A stretch of DNA of 64,000 nucleotides, taken from JAXGMV01 sp040772085 (GTDB lineage: Bacteria > Chloroflexota > Anaerolineae > Anaerolineales > Anaerolineaceae). Below, piece after piece: positions 33,255-42,284 of the stretch. The DNA is taken from NCBI GenBank assembly GCA_040772085.1, contig JAXGYU010000001.1:1922001-1986000 (forward strand), written 5' to 3'. The notes beneath the pieces are model-generated. The model was not told the origin of the DNA, ran no database searches, and saw nothing but the letters and a program-made list of their open reading frames with translations. The position numbers and the translations under genes are program-made. Each line of letters starts with the position of its first letter. Position 1 is the stretch's first letter.

Positions 33255-33285
33255 TAAGAACCAGGACCGGCGTACCTGGTTCTTA
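33255..33285. terminator. Hairpin after the FAD oxidoreductase gene
   Basis: Eleven base pairs (33255-33265 with 33275-33285) enclose a 9-nt loop. The T tract is poor. It probably works with the stronger hairpin 14 bases downstream. Confidence 0.55.
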
Positions 33286-33293
33286 AGTTTAAG

Positions 33294-33338
33294 GGACAAA
33301 AAAGCCCCGGGTTGATGTCAACTCGGGGCTTTACTTTT
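33294..33338. terminator. Bidirectional terminator of FAD oxidoreductase and M23 peptidase genes
   Basis: A 15-bp stem with one G-T pair (33301-33315 with 33318-33332) is preceded by six A and followed by TTTACTTTT, so it works on both strands. Confidence 0.85.
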
Positions 33339-33346
33339 GATTGGAC

Positions 33347-34441
33347 TTACGGCAGGACCAGCCAGGGGTTGATGAAACCGCCGTTGTAGCGCACCTCAAA
33401 ATGGAGATGCGGGCCGGTTGAGTTGCCGCTTGAACCGGCATAAGCGATCACCTGACCCTGACCGACGCTCGAACCGCAGCGGACGACCAGATCGCTGTTG
33501 TGGGCGTAGAGGGTGTGATAGCCGTTGCCGTGGTCGATCATCACCATCAAGCCGTATCCGCCGCCGATGGTGCCTGAATAGACCACCAGACCGCTGTCAG
33601 CGGCGACCACCGGCGCGCCGGTTGCCGCGGCAATGTCAACGCCGAGGTGACCAGACCAGTAGTCATTGCCGGAAAGGTAGGTATTGGCGGTCGGCCAGAT
33701 GAACGCGCCGCTGCCATACGCGCCGCCAGCGGGCAGGGTACAGCCGCCAGGCCCGTCGATCAGCTTGGTCGCGCCGGCTTTGGGGCGCCAGGCTGTCGGG
33801 ATGATCCATTGCTGGAATTCGCGCGAGCCGCCGGGGACCATCACATACTGGCCGGGCAGCAGGACCGGGTTTGCCAGGTCAACATTATTGCCCGGAAAAC
33901 TCAGGATATCGTTTGGTTTGACCTTGAAATCACCTGAGATTTTTTCAACCGTGTCGTTTTTGTTCCACTTGTAGAGCACACCATCGACCGGCGGGATGCG
34001 CAGTTTCATATCGATGCCGAGCATGTTGGGGTTATCCTGAAGCTGGTCAAAATTTGCCCAGAGGATTGTCTCGGGCTTCAGACCGTACTTAACCGCGATC
34101 GAGAAGACCGAATCGCCGGCGCCGACGGTATAGTCCTCAACGCCCATGCGCGATTTGGTCGCGATGACCGTATGCGGATCCGCCTTGCGTGAGATGCCGC
34201 TATCGACACCAGCGGATGCAATGCTGGGCAATACCGCGTGGCCATTGCCGGTGGAGTTTGAGTCTTCGCCTGCTTCAACTACGGGCGGGAGATCGGTGTA
34301 GAAGACAGCCTTCGCCCGGCGGACGATCAGAAAGACCATCAGAACAACCAGGCTTAATGCGACAAGCCAGGCGATGATCGGCAGCCAGACATTTGTAAAC
34401 TTGCTGCCTTGTTTCCTCCTGGCGGTACCTTGCTTAATCAC
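33347..34441 (-). CDS. M23 family metallopeptidase with LysM repeats
   Basis: A 364-residue envelope protein. One transmembrane helix at about residues 21-43 anchors it. Two LysM-like modules follow (YTVGAGDSVFSIAVKYGLKPETIL and YKWNKNDTVEKISGDFKVKPNDIL). The C-terminal M23 domain carries HLGVDIA and HLHFEV zinc motifs and YGLMVMIDHGNGYHTLYAH. It should bind peptidoglycan and cut peptide cross-links. The GTG at 34441 uses GGAGG nine bases ahead, which lies inside the end of rho, so expression is tied to rho. Confidence 0.93.
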   Translation of the reverse strand: MIKQGTARRKQGSKFTNVWLPIIAWLVALSLVVLMVFLIVRRAKAVFYTDLPPVVEAGEDSNSTGNGHAVLPSIASAGVDSGISRKADPHTVIATKSRMGVEDYTVGAGDSVFSIAVKYGLKPETILWANFDQLQDNPNMLGIDMKLRIPPVDGVLYKWNKNDTVEKISGDFKVKPNDILSFPGNNVDLANPVLLPGQYVMVPGGSREFQQWIIPTAWRPKAGATKLIDGPGGCTLPAGGAYGSGAFIWPTANTYLSGNDYWSGHLGVDIAAATGAPVVAADSGLVVYSGTIGGGYGLMVMIDHGNGYHTLYAHNSDLVVRCGSSVGQGQVIAYAGSSGNSTGPHLHFEVRYNGGFINPWLVLP

Positions 34442-34442
34442 G

Positions 34443-35717
34443 TTACATTGCCTCCGTCAAATTCTCCAGGAATTCAAAGTTGTCCTTACTCTTTTCCATT
34501 CTCTGGAGAATGGCTTCTGTGGCGACAGCGACATCCATTCCCGCGCCTTGCGGTTGCTGGGTAATCATTTGCAGATACATCCTGCGCATCAGCCACACAC
34601 GAGAAAGTATATCAGGTCCCAGAAGGATTTCTTCACGGCGGGTGGAGGAGCGCTCAATGTCAATCGCGGGATAAATCCTGCGTTCCTGCAGCCTGCGGGA
34701 GAGGTGAAGTTCCATATTGCCGGTGCCTTTGAACTCTTCATAGACCACATCGTCCAGCCTGGAGCCGGTATCGATCAGGGCGGTCGCGATGATGGTCAGC
34801 GACCCGCCTTCCTCCAGATTACGCGCGGCGCCGAAGAAACGCTTGGGCGGATAGAGCGCGGAGGGGTCCATACCGCCGGAGAGCGTGCGTCCGGAGGGGT
34901 TGACGACCAGGTTGTAGGCGCGCGCCAGCCGGGTGAGCGAGTCCATCAGGATGACGACATCATGACCGGATTCGACCAGCCGTTTCGCGCGTTCGAGCGT
35001 AATTTCGGCTGTGCGGACGTGCGAGGACACCGGTTCGTCGAAGGTCGAGGCGACCACTTCCGCTTCGACGGAGCGATCCATATCGGTGACCTCTTCAGGA
35101 CGCTCACCGATCAGGGCGATGATCAGATGGACTTCAGGATGTTTGGCAGAAATGGCGTTCGCCACTTCCTTGAGGATGGTGGTCTTGCCGGCCTTGGGCG
35201 GCGAGACGATCATGCCACGCTGTCCGCGTCCGATCGGCGCGATCAGGTTGATCAGCCGGGTGGAGAGGATCTCGCGGCGGGTTTCCAGATCAAAACGTTT
35301 GTCGGGGAAGATAGGCGTCAGGCTCTCAAAAGTGGGGCGTTTGCGGGCGTCTTCCGGCGTCAAGCCATTGATGGTTTCAACCTTTAACAAGCCATAGTGA
35401 CGTTCTGTTTCGCGCGGCGGGCGCACATGTCCGATGACCAGGTCGCCGCTGCGGAGTTCATAGCGCCGCAACTGCGCTTGTGAGACATACACATCATCCG
35501 AGCTGATCTGGTAATTGGTACGCAGGAAACCAATGCCCTCATTCATGATTTCGAGGATGCCCCCGCGAACTTCCAGTCCTTCTTTTTCAGCTTCAGCCTG
35601 GCGGATTCGTATCACCAGGTTCTCTCGTTTGAGCCGGCCGGCATTCTGGACGTTCATGCTTTTGGCAATATCTCGCAGTTTAAGGAGCGGTGTGGTTTCG
35701 AGTTCTTTAATGTTCAT
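34443..35717 (-). CDS. rho: Transcription termination factor Rho
   Basis: A hexameric RNA helicase that ends transcription. The 424-residue protein has the N-terminal LKLRDIAKSMNVQNAGRLKRENLV helix bundle, the primary RNA-binding domain (GFLRTNYQISSDDVYVSQAQLRR), and the RecA-type core with Walker A PPKAGKTT (about 173-180) and the Walker B block VVILMDSLTRLARAYN. Its length is at the short end, without a large insertion. It has a 277-bp upstream region before yjbQ with no gene, long enough for autoregulation. It is co-transcribed with the M23 peptidase one base downstream. Confidence 0.97.
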   Translation of the reverse strand: MNIKELETTPLLKLRDIAKSMNVQNAGRLKRENLVIRIRQAEAEKEGLEVRGGILEIMNEGIGFLRTNYQISSDDVYVSQAQLRRYELRSGDLVIGHVRPPRETERHYGLLKVETINGLTPEDARKRPTFESLTPIFPDKRFDLETRREILSTRLINLIAPIGRGQRGMIVSPPKAGKTTILKEVANAISAKHPEVHLIIALIGERPEEVTDMDRSVEAEVVASTFDEPVSSHVRTAEITLERAKRLVESGHDVVILMDSLTRLARAYNLVVNPSGRTLSGGMDPSALYPPKRFFGAARNLEEGGSLTIIATALIDTGSRLDDVVYEEFKGTGNMELHLSRRLQERRIYPAIDIERSSTRREEILLGPDILSRVWLMRRMYLQMITQQPQGAGMDVAVATEAILQRMEKSKDNFEFLENLTEAM

Positions 35718-35994
35718 TTTTTATTCTTTCGATTGAATGAGATATGGAGTTTAGCGCGCGTTTGGCAGGCAATGTGGATGCAAAAGTCAGTGGCATTCGT
35801 ATTGTTCAATGAGGGATTATGGTGATTTGTCGTGCAAACAGGATTTTAGCGGGCTGCTATAGCAATCTGTAACAACAATAAATTTTAAACCCTTCAGGAA
35901 AGATAATGTCAGTATATCATCAATTAATACCCTGCGCAAGAAATGTCAAGCGCTGCGGGTATTTTCTTTACCAGGTTTTTACACGCTTCGCTCG

Positions 35995-36414
35995 TCAATC
36001 GCCAATGATTTTAATCAGGACGCGTTTTCTGCGCCTGCCGTCGAACTCACCGTAGAAGATCTGTTCCCAGGGTCCGAAATCGAGTCTGCCGTCCGTGATG
36101 GCAACAACCACCTCCCGTCCCATCACCTGGCGTTTGAGGTGCGCATCAGCGTTGTCCTCGCCGGTCAGGTTGTGCTGATATTGGCTGATCGGTTCATGCG
36201 GCGCGAGCTTTTCGAGCCAGCGGCTGAAGTCAGCGTGCAGGCCGGATTCATCATCGTTAATGAAGACGGAGGAGGTGATATGCATGCTGTTGACCAGCAC
36301 CAGTCCCTCTTTGATCCCGCTTTCGCGGATGGCTTCCTGCACCTCAGAGGTGATATTGAGGAAGCCCATCGCGCGGGGAAAATTAATTACTAATTCTTTG
36401 CGAAAACTGGTCAT
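35995..36414 (-). CDS. yjbQ: YjbQ/UPF0047 family protein (secondary thiamine-phosphate synthase-like)
   Basis: A 139-residue member of the UPF0047 family. The conserved block SMHITSSVFINDDESGLHADFSRWLEKLAP, the following YQHNLTGEDNADAHLKRQVMG, and GPWEQIFYGEFDGRRRKRVLIKI are all present. E. coli YjbQ has weak thiamine-phosphate synthase activity; the true role is unsettled. AGGAG precedes the ATG. The gene is divergent from gyrA and ends 277 bases before the rho start, on the same strand. Confidence 0.92.
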   Translation of the reverse strand: MTSFRKELVINFPRAMGFLNITSEVQEAIRESGIKEGLVLVNSMHITSSVFINDDESGLHADFSRWLEKLAPHEPISQYQHNLTGEDNADAHLKRQVMGREVVVAITDGRLDFGPWEQIFYGEFDGRRRKRVLIKIIGD

Positions 36415-36496
36415 AAATGCTCCTGAAATGGCTAGGATACCTCTATTTTAGCCGGATTTTTGGGCTTCGCGACGGGCGGTCAACCCCCTCATGAGG

Positions 36497-36502
36497 TATA
36501 AT
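36497..36502 (+). promoter_or_regulatory. -10 element of gyrA
   Basis: TATAAT, preceded by GAGG, lies about 34 bases before the gyrA ATG. No convincing -35 is visible at the expected distance. Confidence 0.5.
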
Positions 36503-36536
36503 TAACAAGTTAATTTTGTTCACAGGATAACACTTT

Positions 36537-39164
36537 ATGGATGTAGGAAATATACAAGCTGCTGACATCGAAAAAGAGATGCGGACAGCTTATCTCGACT
36601 ACGCGATGAGCGTAATTGTGGCACGTGCGCTGCCCGACGCGCGTGATGGTCTCAAGCCGGTGCACCGCAGAATTCTCTACGCGATGCACGATATGGGCAT
36701 CCGTCACAGCAGCTCTTACAAGAAATCCGCCCGTATTGTCGGTGAGGTGCTTGGCAAGTATCACCCGCACGGTGATGCCGCTGTCTATGACGCGATGGCA
36801 CGTATGGCTCAGGATTTCTCAATGCGTTACATGCTGATCGATGGTCAGGGTAACTTCGGCTCGGTCGACGGTGACGCGCCGGCGGCAATGCGTTACACCG
36901 AAGCGCGCATGACCAGCCTGGCCGAGGAATTGCTGGCGGACATCGACAAGCAAACTGTTGACTTCGGCGACAACTTCGACGGCAGCCTGCAAGAACCAAC
37001 AGTCCTGCCGGCAAGGGTGCCGAATCTGCTGCTGAACGGCACATCTGGCATCGCGGTTGGCATGGCGACGAACATTCCGCCGCACAACCTGAACGAACTG
37101 GCTGACGCGATCAAATACATCATCGACCGCTACAACGAAATCGATGACATCGGCGTGGATGAATTGCTCGAACACGTCAAAGGACCGGACTTTCCGACCG
37201 GCGCGTATATCATCGGTATGGACGCCATCCGGCAGGCCTATACCACCGGGCGCGGCAGGCTGGTAATTCGCGGCAAGGCGGATATCGAAGAGCTGAAGAG
37301 CGGCCGCTTTGCCATCGTCATCACAGAAATTCCGTACATGGTCAACAAGGCGAATTTGATTGAGCGCATCGCCGAACTGGTGCATCAGGATCGCCTGGAT
37401 GGCATTTCTGATCTGCGCGATGAATCCGACCGTGAGGGCATGCGCATTGTTGTTGAACTCAAGCGCGCGACCAAGCCGCAGTTGGTGCTCAACCAGTTGT
37501 TCAAATATACCTCGCTGCAATCGACCTTCGGCATTCGCCTGCTGGCGCTTGTCAATGGGGAGCCGCATACCTTATCGCTGAAAAAAGCGCTGCACATTTT
37601 CATTCAGCATCGCCTTGAGGTGATCACCCGACGCTCGATATTCGAGCTGGACAAGGCGCTCCAGCGCGCGCACATTCTGGACGGTTTGCTGATCGCGCTC
37701 GCGAACCTCGATGCGGTCATCAAGACCATCCGGGAATCTCCTGATGCAGAGACGGCGAAGCAGCGCCTGATGGAGAATTTCTCACTTAGCGACGTTCAGG
37801 CTCAGGCGATTCTCGACATGCAATTGCGTCGCCTTGCCGCCCTGGAACGCCAGAAAATTGAAGATGAGCACAAAGAAGTCATGGCGCGGATCGCATACCT
37901 TGAGGACCTGCTGCAGAGCCCTGAGAAGCAGTTGCTGGTCATCAAAGATGACCTGACCGAAATTCAGGAAAAATATGGCGTGAAGGATTATCGCAGAACC
38001 GTTATCCTTCCAGACGCCAGTGAGGATTTCAACGAGGAAGACCTGGTGGCGGACGAACCTGTCCTGATCAGCATCACCTCGCGTGGTTACATCAAGCGTA
38101 TGGCGCCAAATGCTTTCAGAATGCTGGGTCGCGGCCGGCGCGGTGCGATTGGTCAGGCGATGCGTGATGAAGACGAAGTTTATCTGATGATGCACGCCCG
38201 AACCCTGCATACTATTTTGTTCTTCACCGACAAGGGCAAAGTCTATTCTGAAAAAGCCTGGCGCATCACGGAAGCCAACCGCACGGATCGCGGGGTGCCC
38301 ATCGTTAACCTGCTCTCGGTGGAGCCGGATGAAAAGATTACCGCCATGGTGCCCGTGCCCGATTTCTCGAAAGCGGAATACTGCACGATGGCTACCGCTC
38401 TCGGCAAGGTGAAACGGGTCAAACTGTCTGAATTTGAAAGCGTCCGTCCCTCCGGCCTAATCGCGCTGACGCTGACTGGCAAGGACTTGCTGGGCTGGGT
38501 GCGCGTGACCAGCGGCAAGGATGACATGATCCTGATCACGCAAAATGGTCTGGCGCTGCGCTTCAAGGAATCTACGATCCGCCCGACGGGCAGGCAGTCA
38601 CAGGGTGTCACCGGCATAAGGCTCGCGCCTGGTGATCAGGTCACCTCAATGGAAGTGGCGATTGATGATGGTTATCTGCTTGTGGTCACAACCAACGGGT
38701 TTGGCAAGCGCACCAAACTGTCTGAGTATCCCGCGAAAGGGCGGGCGACCAAAGGCGTGAAGACCATTGACCAGCACGCCATGCCCGAGATCGGTCTGGT
38801 CGCCGCGTCACGGGTTGTCAAGAACGATGACGAGGTCATATTTATCACCAGTGGAGGCATTGTTTTGCGCTCGCTGGTCAAGGGCATCCGGCCCAGCGGA
38901 CGCGCTACCCGCGGTATGCGTCTGATGGACGTAGTCAAGGATGACGCGGTCGCTTCGATGGCGGTCAGCGCGAGTGAACCGCTGATGGGCGAAACGCCGG
39001 TACCAGCAAATGGCGATGCGCCTGAGAACGGTGAGGTGCTGAATGGTGACGATCAGGAACTGATAGCCGAGGATATCCTGCCAGATGAGCCTGATGATGA
39101 GATGACCGAGGATCAGGTCTCTGATGATGAAGATGCTGAGACAGACGAAGAAGACGCGGAATAA
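36537..39164 (+). CDS. gyrA: DNA gyrase subunit A
   Basis: The breakage-reunion subunit of gyrase, 875 residues. The catalytic Tyr120 lies in AAMRYTEARM. The quinolone-pocket helix reads HPHGDAAVYD, with Ala81 where E. coli has Ser83. The C-terminal domain is a six-bladed pinwheel; the place of the GyrA box reads LGRGRRG, a variant of the QRRGGRG consensus. The protein ends in a long acidic tail of about 45 residues rich in Asp and Glu. Acidic tails modulate supercoiling in E. coli GyrA. gyrB is not in the window. Confidence 0.95.
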   Translation: MDVGNIQAADIEKEMRTAYLDYAMSVIVARALPDARDGLKPVHRRILYAMHDMGIRHSSSYKKSARIVGEVLGKYHPHGDAAVYDAMARMAQDFSMRYMLIDGQGNFGSVDGDAPAAMRYTEARMTSLAEELLADIDKQTVDFGDNFDGSLQEPTVLPARVPNLLLNGTSGIAVGMATNIPPHNLNELADAIKYIIDRYNEIDDIGVDELLEHVKGPDFPTGAYIIGMDAIRQAYTTGRGRLVIRGKADIEELKSGRFAIVITEIPYMVNKANLIERIAELVHQDRLDGISDLRDESDREGMRIVVELKRATKPQLVLNQLFKYTSLQSTFGIRLLALVNGEPHTLSLKKALHIFIQHRLEVITRRSIFELDKALQRAHILDGLLIALANLDAVIKTIRESPDAETAKQRLMENFSLSDVQAQAILDMQLRRLAALERQKIEDEHKEVMARIAYLEDLLQSPEKQLLVIKDDLTEIQEKYGVKDYRRTVILPDASEDFNEEDLVADEPVLISITSRGYIKRMAPNAFRMLGRGRRGAIGQAMRDEDEVYLMMHARTLHTILFFTDKGKVYSEKAWRITEANRTDRGVPIVNLLSVEPDEKITAMVPVPDFSKAEYCTMATALGKVKRVKLSEFESVRPSGLIALTLTGKDLLGWVRVTSGKDDMILITQNGLALRFKESTIRPTGRQSQGVTGIRLAPGDQVTSMEVAIDDGYLLVVTTNGFGKRTKLSEYPAKGRATKGVKTIDQHAMPEIGLVAASRVVKNDDEVIFITSGGIVLRSLVKGIRPSGRATRGMRLMDVVKDDAVASMAVSASEPLMGETPVPANGDAPENGEVLNGDDQELIAEDILPDEPDDEMTEDQVSDDEDAETDEEDAE

Positions 39165-39185
39165 CCGCGACTGATGAGATTAGCG

Positions 39186-39215
39186 CTGGAGGAGTTTTTG
39201 CTCCTCCAGTTTTTA
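39186..39215 (+). terminator. Terminator after gyrA
   Basis: CTGGAGGAG (39186-39194) pairs with 39201-39209 across TTTTTG and is followed by TTTTTATTT. Confidence 0.9.
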
Positions 39216-39216
39216 T

Positions 39217-39456
39217 TTAAAAGGGCAGGACCATTCTGCCGGTGATGACCAGGCAGAATGAGCTGAGGAAGACGGTCAGGATCAGCAGCATGATCGCCAG
39301 CACAAAGCGTTGCGAGGGAGTCATGCCAAGGAAGCGGGTTTGTTTTGGCGGGGCGCTGCGAGCCGCGTTGTAATTGATGATCACAGGCTGGTTGACCGGC
39401 TTGACCCGAATCTGGCGGGTCTTATCGCGGGCGGCTTCGCTTCTGCTGCGTCTCAT
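39217..39456 (-). CDS. Small single-pass membrane protein
   Basis: A 79-residue protein with a basic N-terminal half (MRRSRSEAARDKTRQIRVK, then a linker) and one C-terminal transmembrane helix (FVLAIMLLILTVFLSSFCLVI). I do not recognise a family. The ATG overlaps the birA stop (ATGA), which supports real translation. Orientation by the positive-inside rule places the long N-terminus in the cytoplasm. Confidence 0.65.
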   Translation of the reverse strand: MRRSRSEAARDKTRQIRVKPVNQPVIINYNAARSAPPKQTRFLGMTPSQRFVLAIMLLILTVFLSSFCLVITGRMVLPF

Positions 39457-40238
39457 GCGTGACCTCCCGGTCTGAGATGAACGTCACCGGCAACGACGCT
39501 GCGGCTGCCATCGGCAGTCATTATCTGAAGATTACCCTGGTCGTCGATGCCTTCGAGGATTCCGGAGAGCAAAATCTCCTGGTCATTTTTGATCAGCACT
39601 TCTTCGCCGGCAAACGCCATGCGTCCGCGCCAGCTAGTCAGGAGCATTTCAGTATTCCAGGTTTCGTTCATCGCAAGAATTCTCTGGGCAATATCTGCGA
39701 GCAGATGCATTGGCTCAATCGAGCGGTCCGTATGCTCAGCCAGACAGGTCGCGGGGTACATGACGGCGTCCGCTGGCGGCACGGCGTCAGGCAGCAGGTT
39801 GATGCCGATGCCGATGATCACGCCCGATAATGCATCTCCGCGCCAGGCGGCTTCGACCAGAATGCCGGCAGTCTTCCGCTGGTTGATCAGGATGTCATTC
39901 GGCCATTTCAGTTGCGTCTCAACCCCGAGCCGCGCGCTTAGGGCTTCGGCGACCGCCAACCCTGCCAGTGCCGGGTAGAGCGAGAGGTGGTCGGATGCAA
40001 GCAGGTTCGGTGTGATCGCGAGACTGAATGCCAGCGAGGCGTGTTTGGCGGAGAGCCAGCGCCGTTCGAACCGGCCGCGGCCGGCTGTCTGCGTTGCGGC
40101 AGCATATAGCAAGGGCAGTTCAGCACCCGCCAATACCCGTCGCATCGCGTGAGAATTGGTCGAATCGATTTCGTCGAACCACTCAGCTTCCCTGAATGGC
40201 AAACCGGTGATGGCTCGCTGGAATTCTGCTGAAGACAT
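39453..40238 (-). CDS. birA: Biotin--[acetyl-CoA-carboxylase] ligase
   Basis: Attaches biotin to biotin carboxyl carrier domains through biotinyl-AMP. The 261-residue protein has the catalytic GRGRFERRWLSAKHASLAFSL (the GRGRxxRxW loop) and LKWPNDILINQRKTAGILVEA blocks and a C-terminal SH3-like domain (GEEVLIKNDQEILLSGILEGID). It lacks the N-terminal winged helix, so it is a class I enzyme and not a repressor. The ATG at 40238 lies six bases after TAAAAT. Confidence 0.95.
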   Translation of the reverse strand: MSSAEFQRAITGLPFREAEWFDEIDSTNSHAMRRVLAGAELPLLYAAATQTAGRGRFERRWLSAKHASLAFSLAITPNLLASDHLSLYPALAGLAVAEALSARLGVETQLKWPNDILINQRKTAGILVEAAWRGDALSGVIIGIGINLLPDAVPPADAVMYPATCLAEHTDRSIEPMHLLADIAQRILAMNETWNTEMLLTSWRGRMAFAGEEVLIKNDQEILLSGILEGIDDQGNLQIMTADGSRSVVAGDVHLRPGGHA

Positions 40239-40250
40239 GGCTCCATTTTA
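40236..40250 (-). promoter_or_regulatory. Leaderless promoter of birA
   Basis: On the reverse strand TAAAAT (40250-40245) is followed by six bases and the ATG at 40238. The six bases GGAGCC contain GGAG, but only two bases from the ATG, too close for normal Shine-Dalgarno pairing. Confidence 0.55.
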
Positions 40251-40351
40251 CCCGTAATCAGGCGTGAAAAGGGCGCCCGGATTTTTTATGCCATGCCGAT
40301 GTGTGCAAAATCATGATTGTGGTATTATGATTTTGTTGGAGAAATTGCACC

Positions 40352-40717
40352 ATGGAAGAAGATAAAATCACCATTATTGAAGGCCCCACCCCGGTCTTTG
40401 AACCGATCGCGGATGGCTGGGCGTTAGGACTGAATGAGAGCCCGATCCTGTATGATCTGGCGCTGACCCGTCTGCGAACCTACAACGGCTCGGCGCTGGT
40501 AGAGCGCTGCGTGCGCGCCTGGAAAAATAATTCGACCATCAATCTTCATTACCGCGATACGATGGGACTCGAAGAGCGAACGCCCATCTATGCCGCCCGC
40601 ACCGTCGAGATGGACGAAGGGCAGGTTATCCTGCTGTGGGTGCGGCATCAATTTCAGGAGTCTGAATTAGATTCCGGGTCAGACGATCTGCCGCCGGATT
40701 CAAATTTTGATATTTAG
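40352..40717 (+). CDS. Hypothetical protein, operon partner of the cysteine-desulfurase-like gene
   Basis: A 121-residue soluble acidic protein of unknown family. It is rich in beta-type segments (NSTINLHYRDTMGLEERTPIYAARTVEMDEGQVILLWVRHQF) and ends in an acidic, Asp/Ser-rich tail. GGAG precedes the ATG. The next gene starts 19 bases after its stop, so the two form an operon. No catalytic motif is visible. Confidence 0.7.
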   Translation: MEEDKITIIEGPTPVFEPIADGWALGLNESPILYDLALTRLRTYNGSALVERCVRAWKNNSTINLHYRDTMGLEERTPIYAARTVEMDEGQVILLWVRHQFQESELDSGSDDLPPDSNFDI

Positions 40718-40736
40718 TCAGAGGAGTGAAGCATAC

Positions 40737-41999
40737 ATGAGCATAGACGTGAAATTGATTCGCAAGCAATTCCCATCGCTGAAACGCAAAGCAATCTTTG
40801 TGGATAATCCGGCGGGAACCCAGGTGCCAAAACAGGTGATGGACAAAGTCCAGCAATATTTCATGGAAGCCAATGCCAACTCGGGCGGCTTCTTCGTCAC
40901 CAGCCGAACCTCTGATGAATGGGTCGAGCAGGCTCATGCCTTCATGGCTGATTTCCTCAATGCCGAAAAGACGGAAGAAATTGTCATCGGCGCCAACATG
41001 ACCACGCTGACCTTTGCTTTCAGCAGGGCCATCGGCAAGACCTTCCTCAAGAGCGGCGACCGCATCGTCCTGACCCACGTGGATCACGAGGGCAATGTGA
41101 CCCCCTGGACACTGCTGGCGGAAGACCTGAATCTGAAAGTGGACTGGATCGACTTCCACCACGAGGATTGCACGCTTGACCTGGACACGCTCAAAGCAGC
41201 CTTGAAGAAGAAACCCAAGCTGGTTTGTTTCAACCTGGCTTCGAACCTCTCCGGCACCATCAACCCCACCAAGGAAATGGTTGCCCTGGCACACGCTGCC
41301 GGCGCGATGGTCTACCTGGATGCCGTTCAGTACGCGCCGCATCATCCGATCGATGTGCGCGATCTCGACGCTGATTTCCTGGTGTGCTCCTCGTATAAAT
41401 TCTTCGGTCCGCACCTTGGCATTCTGTATGGCAAACTGGACCTGCTTAACCAGCTCAAAGCATACAAGGTGCGCACCGCTTCTGCGACGCCTCCCGGCAA
41501 ATTCGAGACGGGGACCGGTCCGTTCGAGCTGATGGCTGGCTTGCTCGGTCTGCAGGAATACTTTGACTGGCTGACAGAAAACTTTGGCGGCGAGGTGCAA
41601 TCACGCTTCAGCAAGAAATATCGCGGTCGCAAACTGGCGATGAAAAAAGCCATGGGCGTGATCGAGGCCTCGGAATATGAGCTCAATCGCACCATGATGG
41701 AGAGTTTCCAGGAAGTGCCCGGGCTGCAGTTGTTTGGTATCGACAATGTCGAACGCCTGAGCGAGCGCGTGCCGACCTATTCCTTCATCCACCCCAAGAT
41801 GTCACCAGCCAATATCGCCAAGAAGCTGGCTGAGCGCGATATCTTCGTCTGGGCGGGCAACTTCTATGCCTATGAGATCAGCAAGAACCTGGGCCGTGAA
41901 GACGGCAAAGGCGGCGTGTTGAGAATTGGCGGCGCGCATTACAACACCAAAGAAGAAATTGCCCAGGTCACCAAAGCATTGAAAGAGATTTTGGGCTGA
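40737..41999 (+). CDS. Cysteine desulfurase-like PLP enzyme lacking the catalytic Cys
   Basis: A class-V aminotransferase-fold enzyme of 420 residues. The PLP lysine is Lys221 in VCSSYKFFGPHLGILYG, with Asp195 in VYLDAVQYAPH. It matches the SufS-like but divergent group in which the active-site Cys loop is replaced: the corresponding stretch reads DIFVWAGNFYAYEI and has no Cys. So sulfur transfer is unlikely; a lyase or aminotransferase reaction is possible. AGAGGAG before the ATG at 40737 decides against an earlier frame opening at 40707. Confidence 0.88.
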   Translation: MSIDVKLIRKQFPSLKRKAIFVDNPAGTQVPKQVMDKVQQYFMEANANSGGFFVTSRTSDEWVEQAHAFMADFLNAEKTEEIVIGANMTTLTFAFSRAIGKTFLKSGDRIVLTHVDHEGNVTPWTLLAEDLNLKVDWIDFHHEDCTLDLDTLKAALKKKPKLVCFNLASNLSGTINPTKEMVALAHAAGAMVYLDAVQYAPHHPIDVRDLDADFLVCSSYKFFGPHLGILYGKLDLLNQLKAYKVRTASATPPGKFETGTGPFELMAGLLGLQEYFDWLTENFGGEVQSRFSKKYRGRKLAMKKAMGVIEASEYELNRTMMESFQEVPGLQLFGIDNVERLSERVPTYSFIHPKMSPANIAKKLAERDIFVWAGNFYAYEISKNLGREDGKGGVLRIGGAHYNTKEEIAQVTKALKEILG

Positions 42000-42029
42000 A
42001 ACGCGGTATAGATCATTGATAGGATCACA

Positions 42030-42055
42030 AAAGGCGGGCTGACAAGCCCGCCTTT
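42030..42055 (+). terminator. Terminator after the cysteine desulfurase-like gene
   Basis: AAAGGCGGGCT (42030-42040) pairs with 42045-42055 across GACA; the stem is followed by a short, interrupted T stretch. Confidence 0.75.
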
Positions 42056-42103
42056 GCTATCGTCACATTAACCGTTTTTTGACAATAGAAGCTCGCTCTG
42101 TCT

Positions 42104-42131
42104 AGCCGTAGAGGCGGAACAGTTTGTCCAT
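42104..42131 (+). repeat. Left copy of a 28-nt repeat bracketing the hairpin array
   Basis: Matches 42974-43001 at 25 of 28 positions in the same orientation. Its core is CCGTAGAGGCGG followed by an imperfect GGAACA/TTGTCC inverted repeat. Confidence 0.7.
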
Positions 42132-42183
42132 CTCGCCCAATCGTCGCTAGATTTGAATAAATGTAGGGCGGATCACGTTCTTT

Positions 42184-42284
42184 GATCCGCCATAATTGAA
42201 TTGTCGGGTGCAAAACACGGCACCCGACCTACGCCTGACGCCTGCGGCTCCCGCTCCACATTATTACGGATCCCATCGGAGGTC
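42184..42284 (+). repeat. 101-bp perfect direct repeat, copy A
   Basis: Identical to 42776-42876. It spans the right arm of stem 1, stem 2, the unit end and a 36-nt spacer, so one copy must be a recent duplication of the other. Confidence 0.88.
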
